From Fidelibacterota bacterium (lineage in GTDB: Bacteria > Fidelibacterota > Marinisomatia > Marinisomatales > TCS56), in the NCBI GenBank assembly GCA_013203015.1, contig JABMPO010000023.1, forward strand, positions 1 through 12,669: a DNA stretch of 12,669 nt, read 5' to 3'. Below the pieces are notes generated by a model. It was not told where the DNA came from, ran no database searches, and was given only the letters and a program-made list of their open reading frames with translations. Within the stretch, counting starts at the first letter, position 1. Each line of letters begins with the position of its first letter. The translations under genes and the position numbers were made by a program. Below are positions 1 to 7,532 of the stretch, in pieces.

Positions 1-3000
1 CTGTAATGATGATGGGATACCAAAAACAAAATATCAGTGGCGTCGAAGTAATCATGGATAAGACCATCTGGTTGAACTTTAGTCTTCCTATTGAAGCATT
101 TGAAGGGGAGGAAGTTGATATTATTGGAAATCGTGAGATGGTTGAAAAAGGAGCAACCTCAAAAAAGGTAACAGTTGATGAGGAAACTATAGAGGCTCTG
201 CCACTGCGGGATCTAACCGAATTATACACCCTCCAATCCGGTGTTGTCAAAGTTGAAAGCCGCACACAGGGAATCCCGGATCATGAAGAGCGCGGATTGG
301 AAGAGATCCATGTACGGGGTGGGCGCTCCGGCGAAATTGCCTATATGATCGACGGTTTGTATATCAGAAATCCCATTTTCGGTGGGATTGGCAATGGTAC
401 CAGGTTGAATTTCTTTGCGGTAAAGGAATTTGATTGGCAGCCAGGCGGTTTTAATGCTGAGTACGGTGATGCCATGTCGGCTGTATCCAATATGCATACG
501 AATTTTGGAGCCGATAAATTCTCCTATAAATTCAAATACGAAACGAGCCGGGTCGGTGCCGCCATGGGTGCGGAATATGATAGATTGCGTGGTTATGATG
601 ACTATAACCTTGGTTTTGGCGGCAGTATTCCACTTTTGAAAAATGTAAAGTACTGGGTTTCGGGACAATACACCAATCGTGAAAATTGGCGGGTTTATGA
701 ATTTGATGATCTATATTATGATGACGGCTACAATATGGATCCAGAAAACCCTGATCCTTATAATTTAGTAAATAAGTCGAAATTAGTGCAGCCTTGGGAT
801 AATGTCGGCGGTTTCCGGGGCTTTGGTTTTGATAAAACCTGGGATGCTTTTGCAAAATTATCCTATAATCCTACTAATCGTTTACGTATGAATGTTTCAT
901 ACTGGATGGTTGAGGCTCACCGGAAAGGTTTTAATCCGCGCTATCTGTATTGGGATGAAGGCCAAAACGAATTATTTCGTGATACTAAACGTTATACATT
1001 TGAATTAAACCATACTCTCACCAGCAAAACTTTTTATACTCTGCGCGCCAGTCGATTTGTTCAGGATCAGTTTCAGGGTGTCCGCTGGAAGGATAGTGAC
1101 AACGATGGGTATCCCGACTGGTTTGAATGGCGGCATTCAGCTGGCATTGAGAGGACAATTTCGGACCCCAATAATCCCAATATAATACCATATACGCGCT
1201 CGGAAAATGGCGACACATTATATTATACTAAATTGGATGATCGCAGCGGCTGGCAATTCGGCGCGACCCCCGGAATTTATAATTGGGAAGTTGCGGAAGA
1301 TTTTACTGATAGAAATAGTAATGGCGTTTACGATCCCGGTATCGATCGTTTCAGTACTGATCAAGATCGGAATGGAAATGGGATCTGGGATGGACCTGAA
1401 CTCACCGAAAAAGCTCTTTATCGTGATGGCAGTTACTGGTTACTGCCATCCATGTATGAAGATTATGACGAATTTGCTGATTATCGCGCAGTTGATAAAC
1501 AGTTTGAGCAAGACCCCTGGTGGTTTTTAAATATTGGTCCTTACGGACCTCGGTTTGATGGTTCTGATTATAATCCCTTTTATTACATGCCTAATGCTTA
1601 TGAAGGCGGTATTTGGTTTGAAGGAAAAGTATTTGGTGGATCAGATCGTTTTTATGGTGAATCACGAGCTACAACTAACGAAGTCCGGTTTGACCTGACA
1701 TCACAATTGACCGATAAATGGCGTGTCCGTAGTGGGATCGATTATAAAACCCATAAGCTCAATTTTTATGAGGTCAAAGAACCCTATCTTGATGAACCAT
1801 ATGTCCAGTCTTTTGCCGAATATTGGAATGATACCGGCCCCGATGGCTTAACATCAATTGATGAGGGATATCCCGGAGCGGATTTCGGTGAAAACAATGG
1901 TCGCTGGGACTATCTTGACGAAAATGGTAACAACGAATGGGATAAAGGCGAACCACACGAAACTTTTGACGATGCCAATGGCAATGATCGGTGGGACGAT
2001 TTCCGGGAGCCGGTAGAACTTTCCGCGTATATCCAAAACACCTTCGAGGTTCCCTGGATGGTAATTAATGCTGGAATCAGAATTGACGCTGTTAATTATA
2101 ATACTCGTATCTGGGCTGATACACTTGGAAATTATTCCCCAAGCCGCCCCTGGTATTATGAAGACCTTAACGATAATAAACAATGGGATTCTGATGAAGA
2201 CGTTGATGATAACCCGGGTTTCGCGCATCAACGTGTACTACTAAGACCGGCCGACTGGTTTTATAAGATTAGTCCTCGTCTTGGTTTCAGTCATGTGATT
2301 ACTGATCAAGCTACCTTCACATTCAATTATGGCGTCTATTATCAAACACCCATATATCAAAACGTCTATTTGAATACTAACCGATTGGAATATCCAGAAG
2401 ATCTATTCGAGGAAGGCGAAGGAGAGATTGGCAACGCAACGATGAATGCTTCAAGAACCCAATCATATGAGTTCGCATTTAATATTCAAGCCAATCGTCA
2501 CTGGGTTTTTACACTTGGTGCCTGGGTAAAAAATATGGATCAATTGGTTACATTTAAGCACCAACGCAGCGGTGTATACACCTATCAGATAGCAACCAAT
2601 GCCGATTACGGCAGCGCCAAGGGGATTGATTTCTCATTGGAGAATCGTGGTTTGTTAGTTAATACCAATTTACAATACACTTATTCTGTTGCCAAGGCCA
2701 ATAGCGAATATGAGGCTGCTGCATTGGGATCCGAGGCTAGTGATGCGCCCACCCAGGAATATCTAATGCCCTACGACCGAACCCATGATCTAACCTTGAC
2801 GATGTATACCCGGTTACCCTTTGGAATTAACGTTGCCTTAACCGGATTTTACCAATCTGGTTACCCCTATACTCCCAGGATATTCATTGCTGATACGCCC
2901 GAAGCGGATGAAAAAAATAAATATTCTAAACGAGTACCTGACTATCGTAATGTAAACCTATCATTTTCACAAGGATTGATGATTCAAAACTTTCGTGTTG

Positions 3001-3215
3001 TGCTGGGCTTGAATTTCTTTAATGTCTTTAATCTTGTTAATGCATTGGATATTTATGAATTAACCGGAAAAGCCGATGATCCCGGCGAGTATTACACAAA
3101 TTCGATTGGTTTGCCAAGCCCAATCCACGATAAGTCGAATTCATATTATGATGCACCATGGATGTTTTATTCACCCCGGGAAATCAATTTCTTTATCCAG
3201 TTTAACTTTGAATAA
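1..3215 (+). CDS. TonB-dependent outer-membrane receptor, SusC/Oar-like (5'-partial)
   Basis: Outer-membrane beta-barrel receptor expected to import a ligand using TonB/ExbBD energy; the ligand cannot be told from sequence. The frame is open to base 3 with no start or signal peptide, so the N-terminus is missing. The first visible residues (about bases 6-90) read like the end of a carboxypeptidase-regulatory-like domain, common in front of FCB receptors. A plug domain follows at about 100-520, with 'ALPLRDLTELYTLQSGVV' and then 'HVRGGRSGEIAYMIDG', the family's typical RGGR...YxIDG signature. The rest is a long barrel rich in aromatic residues and Asn, ending in 'NFFIQFNFE', a normal barrel end with terminal aromatic strands. 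Several Asp/Asn-rich loops (1092-2210) are unusual and annotated separately. No SusD gene follows; the next gene encodes a secreted T9SS-type protein. The family call is firm; substrate and the exact start are unknown. The ATG at base 6 is internal and not the true start. Confidence 0.93.
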   Translation, partial: VMMMGYQKQNISGVEVIMDKTIWLNFSLPIEAFEGEEVDIIGNREMVEKGATSKKVTVDEETIEALPLRDLTELYTLQSGVVKVESRTQGIPDHEERGLEEIHVRGGRSGEIAYMIDGLYIRNPIFGGIGNGTRLNFFAVKEFDWQPGGFNAEYGDAMSAVSNMHTNFGADKFSYKFKYETSRVGAAMGAEYDRLRGYDDYNLGFGGSIPLLKNVKYWVSGQYTNRENWRVYEFDDLYYDDGYNMDPENPDPYNLVNKSKLVQPWDNVGGFRGFGFDKTWDAFAKLSYNPTNRLRMNVSYWMVEAHRKGFNPRYLYWDEGQNELFRDTKRYTFELNHTLTSKTFYTLRASRFVQDQFQGVRWKDSDNDGYPDWFEWRHSAGIERTISDPNNPNIIPYTRSENGDTLYYTKLDDRSGWQFGATPGIYNWEVAEDFTDRNSNGVYDPGIDRFSTDQDRNGNGIWDGPELTEKALYRDGSYWLLPSMYEDYDEFADYRAVDKQFEQDPWWFLNIGPYGPRFDGSDYNPFYYMPNAYEGGIWFEGKVFGGSDRFYGESRATTNEVRFDLTSQLTDKWRVRSGIDYKTHKLNFYEVKEPYLDEPYVQSFAEYWNDTGPDGLTSIDEGYPGADFGENNGRWDYLDENGNNEWDKGEPHETFDDANGNDRWDDFREPVELSAYIQNTFEVPWMVINAGIRIDAVNYNTRIWADTLGNYSPSRPWYYEDLNDNKQWDSDEDVDDNPGFAHQRVLLRPADWFYKISPRLGFSHVITDQATFTFNYGVYYQTPIYQNVYLNTNRLEYPEDLFEEGEGEIGNATMNASRTQSYEFAFNIQANRHWVFTLGAWVKNMDQLVTFKHQRSGVYTYQIATNADYGSAKGIDFSLENRGLLVNTNLQYTYSVAKANSEYEAAALGSEASDAPTQEYLMPYDRTHDLTLTMYTRLPFGINVALTGFYQSGYPYTPRIFIADTPEADEKNKYSKRVPDYRNVNLSFSQGLMIQNFRVVLGLNFFNVFNLVNALDIYELTGKADDPGEYYTNSIGLPSPIHDKSNSYYDAPWMFYSPREINFFIQFNFE
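1092..2210 (+). repeat. Scattered Asp/Asn-rich, calcium-loop-like motifs inside the TonB receptor
   Basis: At least six short acidic segments of the form D-x-N/D-x-N/D-G-x-x-(x)-D occur in the barrel region: 'DSDNDGYPDW' at 1092-1121, 'DRNSNGVYDPGID' at 1308-1346, 'DRNGNGIWDGPE' at 1365-1400, 'DENGNNEWDKGE' followed by 'DDANGNDRWDDFRE' within 1917-2009, and 'DLNDNKQWDSDEDVDD' at 2163-2210. They resemble the Ca2+-binding loops of EF-hand, dockerin and thrombospondin type 3 repeats. They probably lie in extracellular loops of the barrel. Calcium binding is inferred from the spacing of side chains; no structure supports it here. Confidence 0.65.
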
Positions 3216-3314
3216 TTGACTTACTAAATGAATTGCTGCCAATTGAAAGAATCTGAGTTTAATGAACATTTCCAAACCGAAACTTATTTATCAGTACAAG
3301 TCCGATGGGAAGCA

Positions 3315-3320
3315 TGAGGT
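3315..3320 (+). promoter_or_regulatory. Shine-Dalgarno site deciding the start of the 1045-aa secreted protein
   Basis: TGAGGT lies 7 bases before the ATG at 3328, a good ribosome-binding site. An earlier in-frame ATG at 3262 has no comparable site and would put a 22-residue charged extension before the signal peptide, so 3328 is preferred. The 112-base gap 3216-3327 holds no convincing terminator or promoter: one 5-bp inverted repeat (AATTG/CAATT, 3231-3244) has no T-run after it. Confidence 0.6.
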
Positions 3321-3327
3321 TTTAATA

Positions 3328-6300
3328 ATGAAAGAAAACCATTTATACCAGCGTTGGGGAATGCAAATTTTCAGCGTAATAATAATATTGGTTTTGTTGT
3401 CGAGGGTGGTTTCCGGTGAAAAACTCAAAACCGAATCCAGTCCGGAGTACAGGTATAATAATCCTACTGCCTTGGGAAAAATTGGAGATAATCCATTTCC
3501 TACAAATCCCTTGAATGACCGAGCCAAGGGCTATTTGATCAAGGGTAAGGTAAAAAGTGCAGTATTTAATTATGGTAATTTCATCCAATGGGGTGATTAC
3601 AGTGCTTCATCCGGTTATAATGGTTTACCGGCCGGAATGTGGGGCGATTTTTCCTACCTGCCCAGTGTTTCTTTTATGGCTGGTGTTGCCGGTCATGAAT
3701 ATTCCTCGAATTATACCTGGTATGTTTGTGAGACTATTCAAATCAGCGGTAGTGATTTAAAAGTATGGTGTTCCCCAGATGCTTATGAAGATTGGTTTGA
3801 TGTCCTTGATACAAATTTCGTTGGCGTAGCCTTTGAAATAGAAGATGACCGAGGAATTGTAGGGACCTTCAAAGAAACAAAAGATGATATTGATCAACGT
3901 TATCAGTGGGGTCTGGATGACCTTTCGGGTGAGGTGTTTATTTCGGTGCTTTATGACGAAGTTAATGAGATCAATCCAAATCGTGCCGGAGCACTAATCG
4001 GGCTTATCAGACCCTGGGGATTACGTCCAGCTCTTAAAGAACGTACCGATGATTTCGACGTATATGATTACGGCTCTGATTTGGAAGAATGGACCGCGGA
4101 CGATAATTATGAATTTTATGGTGCAACGGTTATTGAATCATGGTTCACACGGGTCAGCCCCAGTACCAATTCCGAGTGGCATGCCGCTAGCAAAGCACGT
4201 ATGAATTCTCATAACACCGAAAATACTGCCGGTGATCTTTTCGGAGATACTCCTTACGTTCCTGATGATGATCCCTACCCGGTTTTAGCACATAGTAATT
4301 ATTCTCAAACCTGGCCGACTCGATTTAATTCCGAAACCGGTGTCTATGAACCCTATTGGCCGGGTTGGTGGGCAGAAGATTACAATGAAGACCTGCCTGG
4401 TTGTAATAAAACCAAAAAGGATCCGGATTGCTGGCAACCGGCCGTAGGACGATTTGTTTCCGATTCCGACGTTTATATGGAATTTGATGATCGTTGGGCT
4501 TCCCGTGGCAATATGGTTGATACTAATAATGATTATGAGCAGACTGGCTATCCGCTTGGTATCAGAGTACGCGCCACTGCTCATTCTTATGGGGTAGCCT
4601 ACGCCGAAGATATCCTATTTGTAACCGTTAAAGTACGCAACGAAAGCGGCGACTGGACTGATGAAAATGGCTTTCATGAAGCTATGATCATGCCGGATGG
4701 AACTAAGTTGAATCAGGGAAAAGGATTCAATTATAAAGATGTTTTCCTCGGCTTTTATATGGATGCGGATGTTCTGTCATTAGATGTAAATGGTGGCAGC
4801 GCGTACCATACTAATGATGATGATTTTATGAAATATTATTGGGAAATATTTGATGTGAATAATGAAACCATGCTAATCAGTATGGCCATGATTGGTGATT
4901 ACGATGGTGTGAGTAATGCGGCTGCTGGATATAGTATGGAAGATGGGGTTTTTATCGGACGGGATTTTGGCATTGTCGCCACCCAGTTGTTGGATTCACC
5001 GCTGGCCACATCACCAGTAGATTTGAACCAGGATGGCGAAATTGATATCTTCGCTGGTGAACCATTAAAAATGACTGACTGGCACTGGTTTGACTGGTAC
5101 ACACGTCCTGGTGTTACTGGACAAGAGAGTAACAATAACTGTTGTGCCGGAGAGAAAGGACGGGCTCAAGCGCGCAATAAAGATGAAATATTATTAAAAG
5201 TAATGTCAGGTGATACTACCAATCTCAGCGACAATGAAAATGCCTGGCATTTTCATACAGCTTTTCCGGAAACTGATCTGGCTATTGACTTGAACCCCCA
5301 TTTTGATTCCATCAAAGGATTGGAGCAGGAGCCGGCATTTTTACAGGATCCTCCCGGTTTAGATTGTGTTTTGTTGCTAAGCTGTGGACCATTCGATTTC
5401 AGTGTTGGAGAAGAAGTCCCGTTTTCATTTTGTATTATTTTCGGCCAGGATACCACCGACCTGATTCAAAATGCCCGATTTGCTCAGATAATGTACAATT
5501 CCCATTATCAAGGCTACACTGCACCAACGATTCCCAATGTTACCGCCAAAACCGAGCATGGCAGTGTTACGATTATGTGGGATGATGTCGCCGAACGATC
5601 AAATGATGTTGTGACCGGCTACGCTGATTTCGAAGGCTATAAAATTTATAAAAGCACCGATGGCGGAAAAACGTGGGGTCAGCCAGAAGATAAAATATTA
5701 GACGATTATGGCATTCATGTGGGTTGGCATCCCGTTGCACAATGGGATTTAACTGAAAAGGAGGATTCATTGTACTGTGTATATGCCAATGACGAATGCC
5801 ACGACTCACCTAATCGCGGCCATTCGATTTCCGGGAAAGACCCCCATGCTCCCTGGTTTGATCTGGGTAGTGATACTGGGTTGCCAGACAAAACTAATGA
5901 CGGATTATATTACTGGGTTGACACTGATGTTAAGGATGGTCGAGAATACACTTATTCAGTTACCAGTTATGATATGGGTGTTGAGGCTCCGGTCAAAGTA
6001 TCCTACCTTGCTGATGGCAGCGGTGGCTATACCCAGGTTTCTGATACTGCAATGTCCAATCCCAACTTCTGGTCTGCCCCTAATGGCTATCAATCCATTG
6101 AGAATTCCAAAGGAACCACTATCCAGGATGCAAATTTTATTACCGTAATACCAGGCCCGATTGCGGTAATGACTTTGGCAGATGTGAAAGTAGTCCCTAA
6201 TCCCTATATCGTGCGGTCGGATTTCAATGAAACTGAATATGTACGTAAGATTATGTTCACAAATTTACCAGTCCAGTGCACCATATCGATTTTTACCGTT

Positions 6301-6465
6301 ACTGGTGAAAAAGTCATTAGTTTTGATCACGATTCCGCCAGCAGTGGTATTGAATTTTGGAACTTGCGGTCAATGAATAATCAGGAAATCGCACCTGGTC
6401 TATATGTCTATGTGGTCGAGGCCGGGGATGATAAGCACATTGGTAAATTTGCCTTTGTACGATAA
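3328..6465 (+). CDS. Large secreted protein with Fn3-like module and T9SS type A sorting domain
   Basis: Predicted 1045-aa exported protein, probably carried across the outer membrane by type IX secretion and surface-anchored or released. Residues 1-30 form a signal peptide (hydrophobic stretch at about 13-28, likely cut after 'VVSG', no lipobox Cys). Residues about 40-730 are a large region of unknown function, rich in Trp, Tyr and Asp, with a calcium-loop-like 'DLNQDGEID' at 565-573; no catalytic motif was recognised. About 732-950 is Fn3-like, with 'DFEGYKIYKSTDGGKTWG' and a Cys-x6-Cys pair (C817, C824). Residues 951-1045 are the sorting domain: 'VKVVPNPYIV', then 'VTGEKV', 'APGLYVYVVE' and 'KHIGKFAFVR' at the end. 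The mature chain has 12 Cys, which suggests disulfides. It lies 112 bases after the TonB receptor and 16 bases before a PorV-like gene. It could be a surface ligand-binding partner of the receptor or a structural surface protein; export by T9SS is well supported, function is not. Confidence 0.85.
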   Translation: MKENHLYQRWGMQIFSVIIILVLLSRVVSGEKLKTESSPEYRYNNPTALGKIGDNPFPTNPLNDRAKGYLIKGKVKSAVFNYGNFIQWGDYSASSGYNGLPAGMWGDFSYLPSVSFMAGVAGHEYSSNYTWYVCETIQISGSDLKVWCSPDAYEDWFDVLDTNFVGVAFEIEDDRGIVGTFKETKDDIDQRYQWGLDDLSGEVFISVLYDEVNEINPNRAGALIGLIRPWGLRPALKERTDDFDVYDYGSDLEEWTADDNYEFYGATVIESWFTRVSPSTNSEWHAASKARMNSHNTENTAGDLFGDTPYVPDDDPYPVLAHSNYSQTWPTRFNSETGVYEPYWPGWWAEDYNEDLPGCNKTKKDPDCWQPAVGRFVSDSDVYMEFDDRWASRGNMVDTNNDYEQTGYPLGIRVRATAHSYGVAYAEDILFVTVKVRNESGDWTDENGFHEAMIMPDGTKLNQGKGFNYKDVFLGFYMDADVLSLDVNGGSAYHTNDDDFMKYYWEIFDVNNETMLISMAMIGDYDGVSNAAAGYSMEDGVFIGRDFGIVATQLLDSPLATSPVDLNQDGEIDIFAGEPLKMTDWHWFDWYTRPGVTGQESNNNCCAGEKGRAQARNKDEILLKVMSGDTTNLSDNENAWHFHTAFPETDLAIDLNPHFDSIKGLEQEPAFLQDPPGLDCVLLLSCGPFDFSVGEEVPFSFCIIFGQDTTDLIQNARFAQIMYNSHYQGYTAPTIPNVTAKTEHGSVTIMWDDVAERSNDVVTGYADFEGYKIYKSTDGGKTWGQPEDKILDDYGIHVGWHPVAQWDLTEKEDSLYCVYANDECHDSPNRGHSISGKDPHAPWFDLGSDTGLPDKTNDGLYYWVDTDVKDGREYTYSVTSYDMGVEAPVKVSYLADGSGGYTQVSDTAMSNPNFWSAPNGYQSIENSKGTTIQDANFITVIPGPIAVMTLADVKVVPNPYIVRSDFNETEYVRKIMFTNLPVQCTISIFTVTGEKVISFDHDSASSGIEFWNLRSMNNQEIAPGLYVYVVEAGDDKHIGKFAFVR

Positions 6466-6481
6466 TTTGAAAGAAAATGGC

Positions 6482-7507
6482 ATGAAGATCATACGATCAA
6501 GTACTTTAGTAATATTTATAACTGCCCTTGCTTTTGGTCAGTTTAACGATACACCTCAGGTGGTTTCAAAAGTTGCTACTACTGCAGGTAACTGGTTAAA
6601 GCTTGGAGCGGATGTTCGGGCAATGGCAATGGGGGGTGCGGGTGTGGCAAGTGGTCGCGGTGTTTCTGCTATTCCCAGTAATCCCGCAGCTATTGCTTAC
6701 CTTAATAATTCACAGGTATATTTTTCCAAGGTAAATTACTTTGCTGGCATTAGTCAGCTGGTGTTTGCCGGTGGTGCTAAACTTGGTCGGTCCGATTTTT
6801 TGGCTTTTAATCTTTTCTTCCTTGGATCCGGTGATATTGAACGCACTACCGAAGACCAACCAAATGGTACTGGTAGTTTCTATAATACCGCATCACTGTC
6901 GCTTCGTACCAGTTATGCAAAAAGATTGACGGATCGCCTTAAGGTCGGCATTTCCCTTAATTATATTAACGATCGCTTGGATGATGTTAGGATGAATACG
7001 TTCACCTTCGATATCGGATCCAATTTTAGTACCGGCATATATGGTTTTGTACTGGGAATGGCAATCAGCAATTTTGGACCTGAAATAACTTATTATGGCT
7101 CTGGTCTTGATACTGATGTTTCGCTGGTGGAGGATGCCAGTGGCCAGCTTAAAAAGGTTACGCGATCCTTTCCATTACCATTGTCTTTCCGGCTGGGTGT
7201 AGCAAATGAATTAATAGGACCGAACAGTATATTTATAAAGGATCCTACCCACAGAGTTTCGATGACATTTGAAGGTATAAATCCCCTTGATTACCTGGTT
7301 TCCGGTAATATGGGGATGGAGTACTCCTGGCGGGAAATTGCATTTATTCGTGCCGGTAGTTTTATTAGCCATGATACGGGTCGGCTCAGTGCCGGCGCTG
7401 GCTATCGGTATCGTGCGGACATGTTCATTATCGCAGTTGATTATGCTTTTGTTAATTATGGAATTCTCGAGTCGACTCAACATTTCAGTATTGGTATCGA
7501 CTTCTAA
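6482..7507 (+). CDS. PorV/PorQ-family outer-membrane protein, copy A
   Basis: Predicted 341-aa outer-membrane beta-barrel of the PorV/PorQ family. In P. gingivalis PorV is a T9SS component that escorts substrates to the PorU sortase; that role here is transferred from family and context. The ATG at 6482 is chosen because it gives a clean signal peptide 'MKIIRSSTLVIFITALAFGQ', 16 bases after the previous stop; a longer in-frame start at 6404 lies inside the upstream gene and would bury the signal. No strong Shine-Dalgarno site is visible. The N-terminal family signature is clear: 'NWLKLGADVRAMAMGGAGVA' followed by 'NPAAIAYL' (N67-P68-A69). Alternating beta-strand sequence follows, and the end 'VDYAFVNYGILES...HFSIGIDF' is a typical barrel C-terminus. 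It is a full-length paralogue of the gene at 9705-10733 and sits directly after a T9SS-type secreted protein. It could instead be a FadL-like transporter, but the motif pattern favours PorV/PorQ. Confidence 0.85.
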   Translation: MKIIRSSTLVIFITALAFGQFNDTPQVVSKVATTAGNWLKLGADVRAMAMGGAGVASGRGVSAIPSNPAAIAYLNNSQVYFSKVNYFAGISQLVFAGGAKLGRSDFLAFNLFFLGSGDIERTTEDQPNGTGSFYNTASLSLRTSYAKRLTDRLKVGISLNYINDRLDDVRMNTFTFDIGSNFSTGIYGFVLGMAISNFGPEITYYGSGLDTDVSLVEDASGQLKKVTRSFPLPLSFRLGVANELIGPNSIFIKDPTHRVSMTFEGINPLDYLVSGNMGMEYSWREIAFIRAGSFISHDTGRLSAGAGYRYRADMFIIAVDYAFVNYGILESTQHFSIGIDF

Positions 7508-7517
7508 TATCAGGTTA

Positions 7518-7532
7518 AATAATAATAATAAT
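7518..7532 (+). repeat. Five tandem AAT trinucleotides running into the start codon
   Basis: AAT occurs five times in a row, the last copy overlapping the ATG at 7531. The only Shine-Dalgarno-like bases, AGG at 7512-7514, lie upstream of the repeat, 16 bases from the ATG, which is wider than usual. The repeat therefore sets the spacing between this weak site and the start codon. Confidence 0.8.

Noticed and set aside
222..855. Reverse-strand reading frames of 148 and 107 codons under the receptor gene
   Set aside because: They overlap a clear receptor plug and barrel coding region, lack family features and are antisense shadows.
1308..2009. Asp/Asn-rich segments as true dockerin or EF-hand domains
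   Set aside because: Only the loop pattern is present; the flanking helices of those folds are absent, so only 'calcium-loop-like' is claimed.
3203..3210. TAACTTTG, a match to the Bacteroidetes -7 promoter element TAnnTTTG
   Set aside because: It falls within the last codons of the receptor gene, has no TTTG at the expected upstream distance, and a six-base match is common by chance.
3216..3221. TTGACT resembling a -35 box after the receptor stop
   Set aside because: No -10-like sequence at 16-18 bases; the bases there are CCAATT.
6404..6481. Longer N-terminus for PorV-like A starting at 6404
   Set aside because: It would overlap the upstream gene by 62 bases and place 26 residues before an otherwise perfect signal peptide.
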